Below, one piece after another: positions 34,101-47,400 of a DNA stretch of 64,000 bases. The position numbers and the translations under genes are program-made. The DNA comes from Tubiluchus corallicola (lineage: Eukaryota > Priapulida > Priapulimorpha > Priapulimorphida > Tubiluchidae): contig JAQGDQ010000219.1 of NCBI GenBank assembly GCA_030141605.1, positions 306,331-370,330 of the forward strand, written 5' to 3'. Positions within the stretch are counted from its first letter, which is position 1. Each line of letters starts with the position of its first letter. The notes under the pieces are model-generated. The model had not been told where the DNA came from and did not search any database. It saw nothing but the letters and a program-made list of their open reading frames with translations.

Positions 34101-37100
34101 GTATGCCTTTTTGCAAAAGATGTCAGATGTAAATTTTATGCAGTTTTCTTTATAAACTACTGCAATATGTAAATTGTTAACGTCACATCTGTACCATTTA
34201 CGTAAGATGTAAGACATAACTTTCGCTATGCATATTCCATATTATAATCTTAATTGATGACATTTATCATAGAAATTTGAACCAAGGAAAAAATTTACTA
34301 TTTATGTCAAACATTTTTTCTATGTACTGCCAAACAGACAGACAAATTAATAATGGCTAGAGTGTTTATGATTTTGCTTGCTGTCTTTTAAGTCCAATAT
34401 GGTTGTCTTAAATATTAACAATTTATACTATTTTAGTTGCCAATCAAGCACTTGGTGATCCTAATGACAATAGGCTTATTTATTAGACTGCTGGTCAAAA
34501 GTTGAGGAGTCGTCTTACGAAGATGTGAATAGTACCTACTATCAAAGGGTTTGTTACACTAACTTGTCAGCAGAAGATGCCAAGGTATACAAGTGGAAGT
34601 CAATAAATACAAGTAGTTTTCGCGTTTCAGCAAGTGAGGAATTTTATAAGTAAGATTTACATGAGTATAATGACGTTTAGTTTTGTTCCACCTAATACTG
34701 TGTTTAGTTCCAACGTCTGTCTTCCTGTTTTTTTCGTTGTATTCGGCTTTCTTTTTCTTCTCGACCCTCCTGGTTTCTTTCCTTCTCCTGTTTTGCCTTT
34801 TTAATGTGATAAAAGACGGTCATAAAAACACCACTCATATAACGAAGCAAGGAAGGCTAAAACAGATCGCAACATCAAGCATTGGTACCAAGCATTAAGA
34901 CCTTCTGCAAAGCACTTAAAAATAAATCCAGAAACCAAAATGGCTCCATTGGGTTATTAAAGCAGTAGGTTACATACAAAATGCGCTGTATGTACGGAAT
35001 CAATGATGAGATTCTTAAAAGCCAAAACTTAAGAACATCTTTAAAACTCATTGAGAGGCATGCCAATTTATTGTCATCCACCTTAGAAGTTTAAATGTGC
35101 TGGCCTATGGGACTGGACATCAGGCATTCGTTGTAGAAGAAACTAACTTTATACATACTCATCTTAAACGTGATTAAGCACCAGTTCAGAATATGATCAG
35201 GATTTCGTTTCAAACGACTATCTGTAATGAAGCACTGCCACTAATGTTTAAATAGTGTAGAGCTTCGTTGTTCGATGTTAAATTCCAATTTATGACAGAC
35301 GCCGAAATGTGTGAAAAAATATAAAAACTAAATATAAATAAAAAATTGACATCGTGATAACAATTGTAAGTTATTTTTTTAGGAATAAGATGCTTGGATT
35401 AACAGGTGGAATTGGAGACGCAGGTGAAGGTGTTAAGTGGGATCTAGCTTTAACTTTGCTGTGTGCATGGGTAATCGTCTACCTGGTGTGTGTACAAGGT
35501 GTGTTGGTTCAACTTTCTTCGAATTTGCGCGGCATGATTAGGAGTTTGCGCGGAATTATAAAGTATTGAAAATATATAGAAGTCGAAGCCTCATAAATCA
35601 ACTAAGCTATCATAATCTCTAGCGTTCAAGACATGTGAGGCACTTTAAGGTTTAAAAAAGTCACTTGTAAGGTACCTGCTTGCAAATTTGTTTGTTGAAC
35701 ACGTTGCATGTGAAATCATACCTCTGTTAACAGGAATATAGCAAAATAATACATTGATTATATTTGATGCTTAATAACTCCTAATTTTCACTGCCATTTG
35801 TTTATAGACCAAAATTTTAAATTCGTTGTATCCCACCCTTAAATTTACTTCCGAAATGGAATATAAAGCAAAATGCTGATTTTAGATGCAGGCTTACTAA
35901 TTCATAAACGTTGTATGCTACATTATTTACTAATTTGCTTGTATAGCAAGCAATTTCAAATTCTCTCCTGCTTTTGGCTTAATTATTTCTGAAGTTATTT
36001 GTCATGGTTATTTTTTAGTAAACGAGATCAATCATGTATTTTAAAGGTCTCAGTCAAAACACGATATGAAATATTGCGCAGTCTTCAATATCGCCTACAG
36101 ATGCTCAGCGATATTGGGTAATTTCCATATTGTCTACTAAGTGCATGTCCACTGAGAATATAATACCTAGGAAAACATTTGAATAGTCTAGCAGAATCGT
36201 AGAAAAAACAATACATTTGTTCTAATATTGCCCAAATTGCATAATTTGCTTACAAAATTTCACAGGCCTATAGAATTTGAGATGCTAAACCATGACTTAA
36301 AATCAGATCTAATCTTTTTCAAGATGGCTGCAGCTCTAAATTTTTTCCAACATGACTGCATTCTTTTCCAACATTCTACTAGCATATTCAATAAGCTACC
36401 ATTATAAGGATTTACAGCCGTCTATAAAATTAAAGCACTTTATACAGCTTGACTGCTGATTAAGTCTACATGCAAGCCATATTCCGCCTTAGCCAATACG
36501 TCTACAAAAATTATTTTTTCTAAAACGGTTACTAGTAACCTGCATGTGTTAGCAGCATCATTGTTAAAATATTTCAGAAATTCACCGCCAAGCCCAAAAT
36601 TCTGTATCAAGTTATCTGTAAAGAGCATTTCAAAACTTATATAATACAGCACAGTCTCTTGGCTAATGGTGGTATCCGAGTTGGTGGTACCATTTTTGTT
36701 GAGCAAGCGCAGAAAAGCTTGGCAGCCATATTGAAGACTGTCAATGAATTGTTGTAAGGATTTTTTTAAAACTGCAACTTGTATAATACGATTTTCTCAT
36801 AACCGGACGGCAAAATTTAAACACCAATTTGTGCGGGGTAATCAATCCAGAGAATAACAAAGCCCACTTCTGACTGGTTGTCTATAAAAAAATCCGCGCG
36901 AAAAAATAGCTCATTTTTTATCACATGGATATTATTCATTAATCGAATAATACCTATATAAAAATTAGTACATCATACGAGGACCAGCCGGTCCTTGAAG
37001 TCAATTAGTTACATGACTTATTTACTTTTTACTTTTTAAATATTCTGTTAATATACGCTGAGGGATGTAAAGTAAATACAGGTAAGAGTAAAGCAAAATA

Positions 37101-40100
37101 GTGAATTTGGAATTTTTTGCGTACACATGTATTTTGCTGACTCTGAAAAGGGTTTGGTTTTCTAACCCTTATTCAATTTGAACTTTTGTTCTTGGTGACA
37201 GCTCTTGTTCCCTCACTGAATGTACGTAAAAAAAGTACAGAAAAAAATGGCACAAATGGAAAATTATGTAAAAATGGCACGGGGAAAATGGCACAGGAAA
37301 AAGTGGCACAAATGGAAAGTGGGTATAAACGGCACAGAAAAATGGCACACTTAGTAACATATGTGTGTAAGATTAGGGTTACAGTGGAGATAGTTATTTT
37401 AGGTATTTTACCTCTGTCAAGGAAGTCATGCTTGTTCACAGTTTATTTGTTTGTTGTTTTTTGTCTGTTATCGTATTATGCAAAAACAGATTTTCAAGAA
37501 ACTTTGTGGAGGAAGGGGAGTATAGGGTGCCAAAATGGGCTGCTTTTTTTCGCAAAACTTGGCTGTACACCACGTACAAAAAACAATAAAAAAGAAGTGT
37601 TAAACGCCAGGACAGACAACTACGAGTTAAATCCAGGTTCCATTTCGAGAATTTCTCAACCGGAAAACTTTGTGTAACGCTGTTTATAATCTGGGCTTGT
37701 ATAGCTTTACAACCTGACTTGTGTAAAAACGTTATAATATGTCAGTCTATTACCAGGCTAAAACTAATGGTTAAAGAAAGGTAGATTATGTGGAACATCC
37801 GTTGCATTAACCGGTTTTAGCCAATTTTTTTGCATTCCGATTGTAATATAACCATTTTCTTTCGTTTTCCGTCCGATTGTTAAAAAATCTGGTTATAACC
37901 AATTTTTTGCCGTCCGATTATAAAAAAATTTGGTTGTAACCAGATTTTTTCATAGTCGGATATTATGGCCCTAATACGCTTTCATAGTATCATGTTTCGC
38001 TTTCCAAATTCTATAAGTCTGTAAAATTTCATAGCAAATGATGCAATTTTCGCAAAATTAGAACAAATGTAGCAATACGTCAGTATGGTTACTGTTCTGC
38101 TGGTCTAGAACGTGAAAGTGGCATTTTTGACACATTTTCAGGTTGTTTATTTCACTGCTACGTTCCCGTACGTAGTTTTAGTGATCTTACTCATACGAGG
38201 AGTCACATTAGAAGGTGCAAGTGAAGGCGTCAAGTTCTTTATTTTGCCTAAAATTGAAATTCTAAAATCGTTGCAGGTATTTTATTTAATAGATTTCCAC
38301 TATTGTATGTATTTGCATTTGGCTAAAAGTCCACTTATGGTAAAACATTTTTTCGTTTACAATTATCTATTACAGTAGAGATTTTCTTAGGCGCGCTCGG
38401 TCATGCCTATCTGTAATCAGTTATAGAAATCAATGTGCTTGCCCCTAAAAAGTGTGCAGTTTCAGAATTATTGGTTCAATCTGTGTCTGTTTGTCTGTTA
38501 ACATTTAAAAATGTTTCCGTCGAGGTAATTTTAACGGGTTATACGAATTTTTTTCAAAATGTCTTCATTAATATTTACAACAGGTCTGGGTTGACGCTGC
38601 CGTGCAAATATTTTTTTTCACTTGGTGTTGCATTTGGTGGCATAATGACATTATCGAGTTACAACCGCTTTCATCACAACTGCCTCAGGTACTGGTCACA
38701 TAGAATTTTTTGTTTTTATCAGATTTAGGTGTTCTTGGAGCAGCGTAGTTCGTCTGTACTCTGTAGTAAAACATAATTTCCTCAAAATTTGAATTTTTAG
38801 TTGCACTTATAGTTTAGCTTGCACCAGACGTATTTGCCCAGAACAGTGTATGTTTTATTACATTGATTGTCTGTCTTTGGATTATGATGGTCAATGTTTT
38901 AAAAAGGCAAAATAAAGAATATATTATTATCTACTACAAAGTGTCATTAAGAAATTCTTGCAAACTACTCCAAGCCAGTTTGTGATATGTTGGGCATAAA
39001 TATTGTACTGTAAGTTTCTGTTGAAGCCAAGTTATGCATCTGCCCTGTATAAAAGCGGACGTCTATCATTTTACTAGTCCAGTTAGAGTAATCCACGACA
39101 GTCTAAACTCTATTTCATCATTGTTTTTGAATCTACTTCATGTAATTTGGCAATAAAGGTATCGTTTTTCTTACACATCTTTCTGTTGTTTCGTGGGTGG
39201 ATTTCAGAAGAGTTATAGACTGCTTGGCCTCCGTATCTGCTGGTACCGAACCAACGTGGTTAGTTTTACCACATGTAGGCTAGGTACCGCCAGCAGTTCA
39301 ATATTTTGTTTGTTGAGCCATATTTTTCCGATAAATGCCAATATAATGTAATTTTTACTTAGAAAAGCAAAACAACTGGCTGTTGTCGAAAAACTACGGT
39401 ATGGAGAAACTCTATACAAAAACAAAACAAAAGTATAAAATAGACGTATTTAATGTTTTTGCTCAGCTGGTCTGATTTGCACATTTTGTTTAACAAATCT
39501 TAATCTGATTTTTGGCCAGCAAAATTTAAAGATTCAAAATAGCCACAACAGAAAAATTACGCGATAAATGAACAAAAAACATGGAAAAGTAGTTGTTAGG
39601 ATCGTGAGTTAAAATATTTTTGTTACCAAACCTGGATTTCTTTCCCAGCAACCATTTAAAACAAGAAGGCGCTGGCATAAAAATGTAAAGCAACCAAATA
39701 CCTTATGACAATCTGCGTTCAAACACAAAATCAATATTTCCCCAGAAAGAAGAAAAATGATTGACCTTCGTTCTTCATAATATACCCAGTGCTGGCCAGA
39801 ACATTAAAATATCCCACGATCTCTTTCTTCATGTACATCGATAATGTAGCAACCTTTAGGGCAACTATTTCCTAACATATTTCTGATGCAGCAGCAAGCG
39901 ACGTGAGAATTGGCTTCAACTACCCATCTTCATCGTGATATCACTGGTGACGTCATCTCCGTTTCAAACTCAGCTGCTTTTCGCTAAACTATTGTTTGGA
40001 AATGAGCTCTTTTAACATGGAATTTCACAGTATCACTTAAAGCTCAGTTCTATAGACAAGCTTCCTAAGCAGTGCTTGTGAAAAAAATAATGCGTCACGG

Positions 40101-41442
40101 GTGCCTTATCACAAGTAACAGCATCAGCATTATATATTTTGCAAACGAACCTTTCTGCATTCTTAATTGTGCGTTTACTGATCCTGCCGACACCAAGATC
40201 CTTTATTAGAATATGAATGGCTTGAAATACTTTCCAATCACTTTTCTTTGTATGCCCAGGTAAGCATGTAAGCATAATCAACCCCAGTTAATGAATGCAT
40301 AACTCACAAAAGTCTCAAGAAATGCCTGCCAGTAACTTAGTTTCTCTCTTGTATGTTATGCCATTTACACTGTACGGGAATGTATTTTGTTTTTTTATAT
40401 GGACCCCTTCATTCACTGCACTTCGTTTTACTATATAGGCTACTAAATAAGCTAGACATTAGTGATTCGTACAGAACTGTATTGATAGAACTGACATAAA
40501 TACAATGAGAAATGATGCTGCGTCGACTTCTTCGTGTTGTTCCTGGAGAGAGAGCGCTCATTACATAGAGTTGGATTATTGGTTCTTGCCTGAGTGGTTG
40601 TTTGGAAGCCACCTCCAACTCCAGCAGTCTTCAACATTTGATATTAGGTATTTTGAAAGGAAACCTGCCAGATATGCTTTGCTTGCAGAAAATACTAAAA
40701 AGTCGTTCTAATTAGTGGGTAGTAGAATACTTCCAACTGAGTGACACATTTTCTGACTAGCCTTAAAACGTTTTGGCCGCCTGATGTCCTTCCTATCAAG
40801 TAACTCTCCTGCCCCAAATACAACACCAGCAAACAGATTAGCCTATTCTCCAAATGTAGATACTTTTACTGATTTTCAGAGCCCCATCTTTTTAAAGCAA
40901 GTTATGGTAAACAACTAAAACCCTCTATGAGTACGTCAGCCACTAGTGCCTTACTTCCTGTCAGCAGATTGGTTGCCATCTGTGAAGACTTGTGAGCCGG
41001 CATAAGATCATGCTGAAGAACAGCATAAGGACTGACTGACCGTCTAGTATGGTCTATTAGGTCTACGATGATGAACGTTTTAAATTACCACATTTAGTGA
41101 TAGAACAACGTGTATCAGAATACAAAAGGATAAAGGGTAATTTTTAGATCAGACGGTTTAGTCTAGTGGTACGCGTCCGCTTTCCGTCTGCGTCTGGCAG
41201 GTCGTGATTTCGATACAGCGATCGGGTCATACCAAAGACATTAAAAATGGTGCCGCCATGGTGCCTTTTGGCGCGTGATATTCATCGTAAAAGTGGGGTA
41301 ATAATAGTCTCTGTTATGTAGGTGTAGATTAGTTATTTTACAGTCGTCGAAAACAAGCTCTCTGAGCTTATGTTAATTGTTAATCCAAAAGCCGACGTTA
41401 AATAAATATTATTATTATTATCATTATCATCATCGTCGTCAT

Positions 41443-41475
<33 letters not shown>

Positions 41476-44400
41476 CATTGTCATTATTATTAAAATTAGA
41501 AATGAGAAAAACCGAACTTAGCAAATCAGTGTTTCATCAAAACTGCATTTTAGTTTTGCCTAGAATTTGCTTTTTTGATTACGTTTGTTTGTTTTCACTC
41601 GGCGTATTACAGACATTTTTAAAGGTATTCCGTCTTTTTTGAAATATTTTCGAATGCCGTAGTTCGTCAAGTCAAGCCATTTTGATTTTTCGTGTTACTA
41701 ACGAAAGTTTACTAACAATTTTCGTTTAAACAAAAGCAAACATGGCCGTGCATGCGAAAAGAGCAGGAAATGACCCTTGGTCGTAGGGTCACAGTTTTCT
41801 GCCGGATCACCTGGGTGAAGCCAGTCCAAGTGATCCAGATAAAAATTACGCAACATGTTATTTTTAAGTGAAACTTAGAATCATAATAAAACTCTACATA
41901 AAACATAAGTTTAATTTTATGACAACAGTCTTCAGCAGTTACTTACACAGTTACAGGAAAGGGTAAATAATCACCAAAGATTATTGGATGACAAGGTCAA
42001 AGAATGATTATTGCGAAATGACAATATATAAGTCGATGTGTTTAAAAGTCCAAGGAAGTCGTTTGCTAGAACGGTAGTATACATGTAGGTAACTTTTCTA
42101 CCAAGCTAAAGATCCTTGCCTTATCGTTTCTGCGAGCAGTAATGAATCAGAAAAATACTTTAGTACATTTAGGTCCAATAGAGTAGTTTAAGCTCAGCAC
42201 AGCCAATAGCTTGTTAGACTTTTTGAGTAATTTGTCTTTTGATAACGCCATTTCGTTTTTTTACTTTTGAACAGTAAAAAGCAAAATCAAACTTTGCAAA
42301 CAAAACATTCAAATACAGCTCATCAAAACTGGCCAAAACAAATGGTTTGTCGACTTTTCAAAATGGAACTAGACTATTGGTGTGCTTATATGTTATTACG
42401 ACAGCTGTTTTGCGTTGAAATGTCGTTACCGGTTGCTTCACGTTGTAAATTTTGTAGAAATGATCCGAACAGTGTACAATGAAAAAAGAAAAGGTCAAAC
42501 ACGAAATTTAGAATAAAACTTAAGAGAAAACTTGTTCTCCATCTCTCTTACTGGGTTGCGGAACAGGTTATTTTCCTCCTTATTAATCTCATTCGCAGGC
42601 ACCCAACTCGTGTTTTTATACTTTGGTCAAATATTGACATTATTGCTGTGATGTTTCATTTCAGGGATTCTATTATTGTGTCATTTGGAAACTGCGGCAC
42701 TAGTATATTTGCGGGTTTTGTCATATTTTCCATTTTGGGCCACATGGCTTGGGACTTAGACAAGGAAGTTGATGAAGTCGTCAGAAGTGGTAATTTTTGT
42801 AGTTATCCGGTTACTGAAATGCGTCCGGATGTTTTCATTCAATTAGTGTTTTATTATAATCGATTCAAGAAATTTTGGCCAAATACATAAAACGATGTGT
42901 TAGTTGGAAATAAAAATAAAAGTTCATTTTCCTATATTAAAATTAAAAGGCTTATTAAAAATCTAATTTATAGAGACTTTAATAAGGATAATTAACAATT
43001 ACTTGTCTGCAGAGGATAACATATTATCAGTGTTGCCGTGGATATTAAATTTCGCATCGATATACACAAATTTTAACTGGATATCCATGGATATCTTCCT
43101 ATCGGTAGGTTCCTAACCCTATCCTTTGATTACCAGCAGATGAGTTGTACGTTCTACTGATAATGAAAATCAGGAAAGCAAAGGAAACACAAAATGAATT
43201 TGAATCTCTTTGCAGTCGCTTTCGAAGTCTGCCCAGTACTTCAACTTATACCCATTAGAAAAGTGATATCATTACAGTTCAGCCTGTCTGATCCGTCGAA
43301 CAAACCAAGATTTTCTGTCAGCTTAGCAGTGCAAACAAAGATTTAAATGCCGCGCAAGCGCAAGGAATGCAGCCGAAACTGTCTAGTACTAGTCCCTAAG
43401 CTTATGTCACTAGTTTCTATAATGACTATTGTGTCATCAAATCCTTGGGCTGCATATTTCTCAAGCGGAATAAACTGTTATTCAAAATAATGTCACATAA
43501 ATCACACATGGATATCCATGGATATAAACACGGTACGACCTACGTTTGATACATATACGTGAAATAATCTAATATTACAGGTTCTGGTTTGGCATTTGTT
43601 GCATATCCGACTGTCCTTGCTCGATTACCAATAGGACAGTTGTGGTCAGTTTTCTTTTTTTTCATGCTACTTACATTGGGATTGGACAGTCAGGTGCGAT
43701 TTTATCACTCTTTAATGTAAATTTTTTTTAGGTTGTTTACAACTGAATGTCTATGCTTAGACTGAAATTTTGATTTACATAGTTATTATTAGAATTAAAA
43801 CATATGGATATGGCTTGTATAAATCTTATGAACGCTTATATCATATTAAGATCGTTTTAAAGTCTCTGGTACAGGTAAGACACGATGTTGTAAGACACGT
43901 ACATTCGTACTTTTATTTTTTTTGTAATTGTTGTGTGCTTTTTGGGGTTGATTACCTTTACTTGTTTGGGTTTATTTTATTTGCATTATATTACAACCTT
44001 TTTGCTTAATCGTCAGTTTTTGCTTTGCATGTATTTTGCTGCAAATATTTTAATGACATAGATAAACCAATAAAGTAATTACGTAGTTTTTTTGTTTAAC
44101 TTACTATTTTTTCTATTACGCAAGTTCGCCACGCTAAAAACTGTGGTCACAGCAGTACTTGACTCATGGCCACGAGTCCGGAAGAAGAAGCATTTCGTAA
44201 GCTTGACTGTCAGCATCGGTCTCTATTTACTAGCGTTACCTATGTGCACGGGGGTGAGTTATAGATGATTTACCCCGAATTTTAAGCTACGTATTATAAG
44301 CTAATGGCAAGCATACAATTTTAAAACGTTTACAATGAACGAGAACTGGGGAAAATATTTTTAGTCTGTTTATCATTTAACATTCCTGTTCTCGTGTTGT

Positions 44401-47400
44401 GATTTTCCGATAATTTTTATAGCGTGAATTAAGTGTTGCACGTATTAGGTTTCATCATAGGTCTTCATATTAATTTTCATGTTTGAGAAAAACGCTTTAT
44501 AAATTATAATTATAGCTGTGTTACGGTTACCACAATGATTGTGTTTTTAAATTAACGATTTCTGTATAATTAATAAGTGACCACAGAGTGTCTTTTAGTC
44601 GCCTGCGATATAACTTTGTGAACAGTTTGCTTTCACCGTGAAGTTGGCTCGTTCTCGTTGCTGTTCTTCATGTACTAAATTTTTAGCCACCTTTTGTATT
44701 GTGATGGCAGGACCCCAAAAACTCTGGACTGACACATACAGAAACAGGCTTTTTTCCCTTTGAACCTTTTCGTTGCAAGAACTATGTTCACTAAACACGT
44801 GCACAGCGCAAAAGCGTCAAAACACAAGCGATCTGTAGCTGCTTTTGCAGAAATGACCTAAAAGAAAACCTTGGAGCAGCCACTTCTTAAGACAAAGTAT
44901 CGGGAATGCAACAAAGCAAATGGGTTAATTAATATTACCATTTATTGGCACAAGCTATGTAGAATGAAGAGAAATATATTAAGCAACAACTTGTGGATGA
45001 CTTCAGCTATTTTCCTATACTTCCATCAGATTCTAATGGACGACCAATTAATGTTCTACGATTTACGAAAACAATTCGTAATGCATTTAGGGCAGAAGAA
45101 CCCATGTTGCATAATTTAAAATGCATTAAGTATTTTAAATGACATTAGATTTCTTTAAATTACGTTAATTTATCTCACAGTAAGCTTATCGTAGACATGG
45201 GTATTATAGTTAATTAGCTATTGTTTAAAACTTTGTTTTTTTATTTCATGTACATGTTACACATGTAGTAATAGAAGCAACATGCATGAACGCTGAAGAA
45301 TTAAGTCAGTGGAGTTATACGTAACCCATAGCGGATTTTCTGTTGAAGACCAAATCTGAGTCTTTCCCCTCAATTGGACAATTTAAGCTAAACGTCAACA
45401 TTTAATTATTATTTATATAGTATAATGGGGTCTCTCCGTCTTGGTAGATTTCCATGCTAGCTGGTTAATGCAAAAACACATTATTAAATAATAAAAATTC
45501 ACAACAAACTTAATTAATCGACAAAGCAATGCCTAAAAATCTGCTGTCATTAATTAAATAGGTCTACAGGTATAAATCGCTTAAATTTAAAAATACACCC
45601 GAATGCAAAGCAAACATTCCATGAGTTTGTATATATCATCAAAATTACAGATTAAATCTCGAAAGTTATATTAGTTAAGGCAGGCTGACGTATTCAGGAA
45701 ATAGATTACATGACAAAAATAAATGACGTTCTAAATGACATATCCAGGCAGTCGGGCAGAAAAAAACTCGATAAACGAGTATTCCAATGCTTCGTATTCG
45801 GGACTAAAAATGAGTTAAGAATTTTGTAGTTTGTTAGTTATTTAGTTCTAAAATAGATTGCAGAGTACATGTATGGTTTGGAAAATGTGTTTTTCTGTTA
45901 ATGACCCACATCATTCATGTCTTTTTCGTAGATTTAAGCATTTCAGACAGTGAGGATTAAGAACTAATTATGCACCTTTAAGCATAAAAAACAACCCATT
46001 GGTAGAGTAACTGAACGATTAAAGAGTCAAGTAGGGGATTTTGCAACTGCGTGGAAATGCGTTAAACTAATTTTCAAATGGTAATTCGATTACGTTTTAT
46101 AGGCTGGTCTTTTTTGGACAGACTTGATGAATACATTTGCTGCATCATGGTCACTGATACTTGTGGCATTAGGAGAAGGAATTGTCATACCGTGGGTCTA
46201 TGGTAAGTTACACTAGCACCTTTTATTTTTCTCTGCAGTCTACCAATGTATTTTTTTTCACACATCAGTTCGATTGTTTGTTCACAATTAAAAGCAACAG
46301 GAAGCCGCCAAACATGCCCTTATAAAGAGGTAGCCCATTCCAGAAGTAGTAGTAGTAGTAAGCAGAAGAGTGTAAGCAAAATCGTCTCCAATTACAGGAT
46401 AGGTTTGTGATACAACTAACTGCAAAATTTACTTGAACTGCCAAATGGAATCTAGTCCTGTACTGTAACGCTCTTGTAAATTCCAGAAAGAAGCAGATCT
46501 TTGCAAGAAACTTGGAGTTATTGGGATTAGCACTGACTCTTTGACAATGAGACACTGGCAACGATTGTATTAATTATGTTCTGCCAGATTTTTGCATTTG
46601 AATATGTGTATTATGTATTGTCTATTAATCTCCACTGCATAGGCAAAGGATTAATTTGTGCTTTGAATGAATAATAATGGAATAAAAGAAATAAATAATT
46701 AGGCGAAAATTCTTTACTCACACTGATTTTCTGTATTTCTATATTATCTATGTTACAGGTGTAAATCGTTTTACAGGAGACATAGCAATGATGATTGGAT
46801 GCGGAAAATTCCAACGTGTAGGCAACTACTTCTGGTACCTTACCCTGTTATTTACGACGCCACTACTAATACTGGTTAAGTATTTATTAATTCAATGACG
46901 TTTCATAATTTAGAACTTGCACTTACTGACAATATCGCCGCTAAGATGATTTATTTTTTTATTTTTAGTTGTTTCAAATCAATAATCTTTTCTTTTTTGC
47001 GTTTCAATTTTATAAAGGTCACTTGGTAAAATCAAAGAAGCTTTTAAGGAAGTGAAAGCATAGAGTTATAAAAACTTTGTACAAGTTTTTTTTTAAATAC
47101 GCAAATATTCGCAAGGCTAAACTGTCACGACCCATGTAGTTAGCTGGAACACAGGCTAGCTTCATCTGCTCACATAAATAATTGGTACATAAAATTGTTC
47201 TTTTAGGGTATTCTCATATTTAATTTCGTGTATTACGAAACGCCGAAGTCCGAAGGCATACCCTTTCCAGTCTGGGCAATCGCACTTGGTTGGATTATTA
47301 CTGCAGCTTCTGTCATTTTGATTCCAGCCGCAGCCATTGTCAATACAATACGATATGTCAATAAAGTAAACCATTTTTCTTATTATACACAATTTTTTAG

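Noticed and set aside
37186-37677. 163-codon ORF, the longest open frame in its region
   Set aside because: It is the dispersed repeat. The frame is not kept in the second copy, and it starts with Lys-rich sub-repeats.
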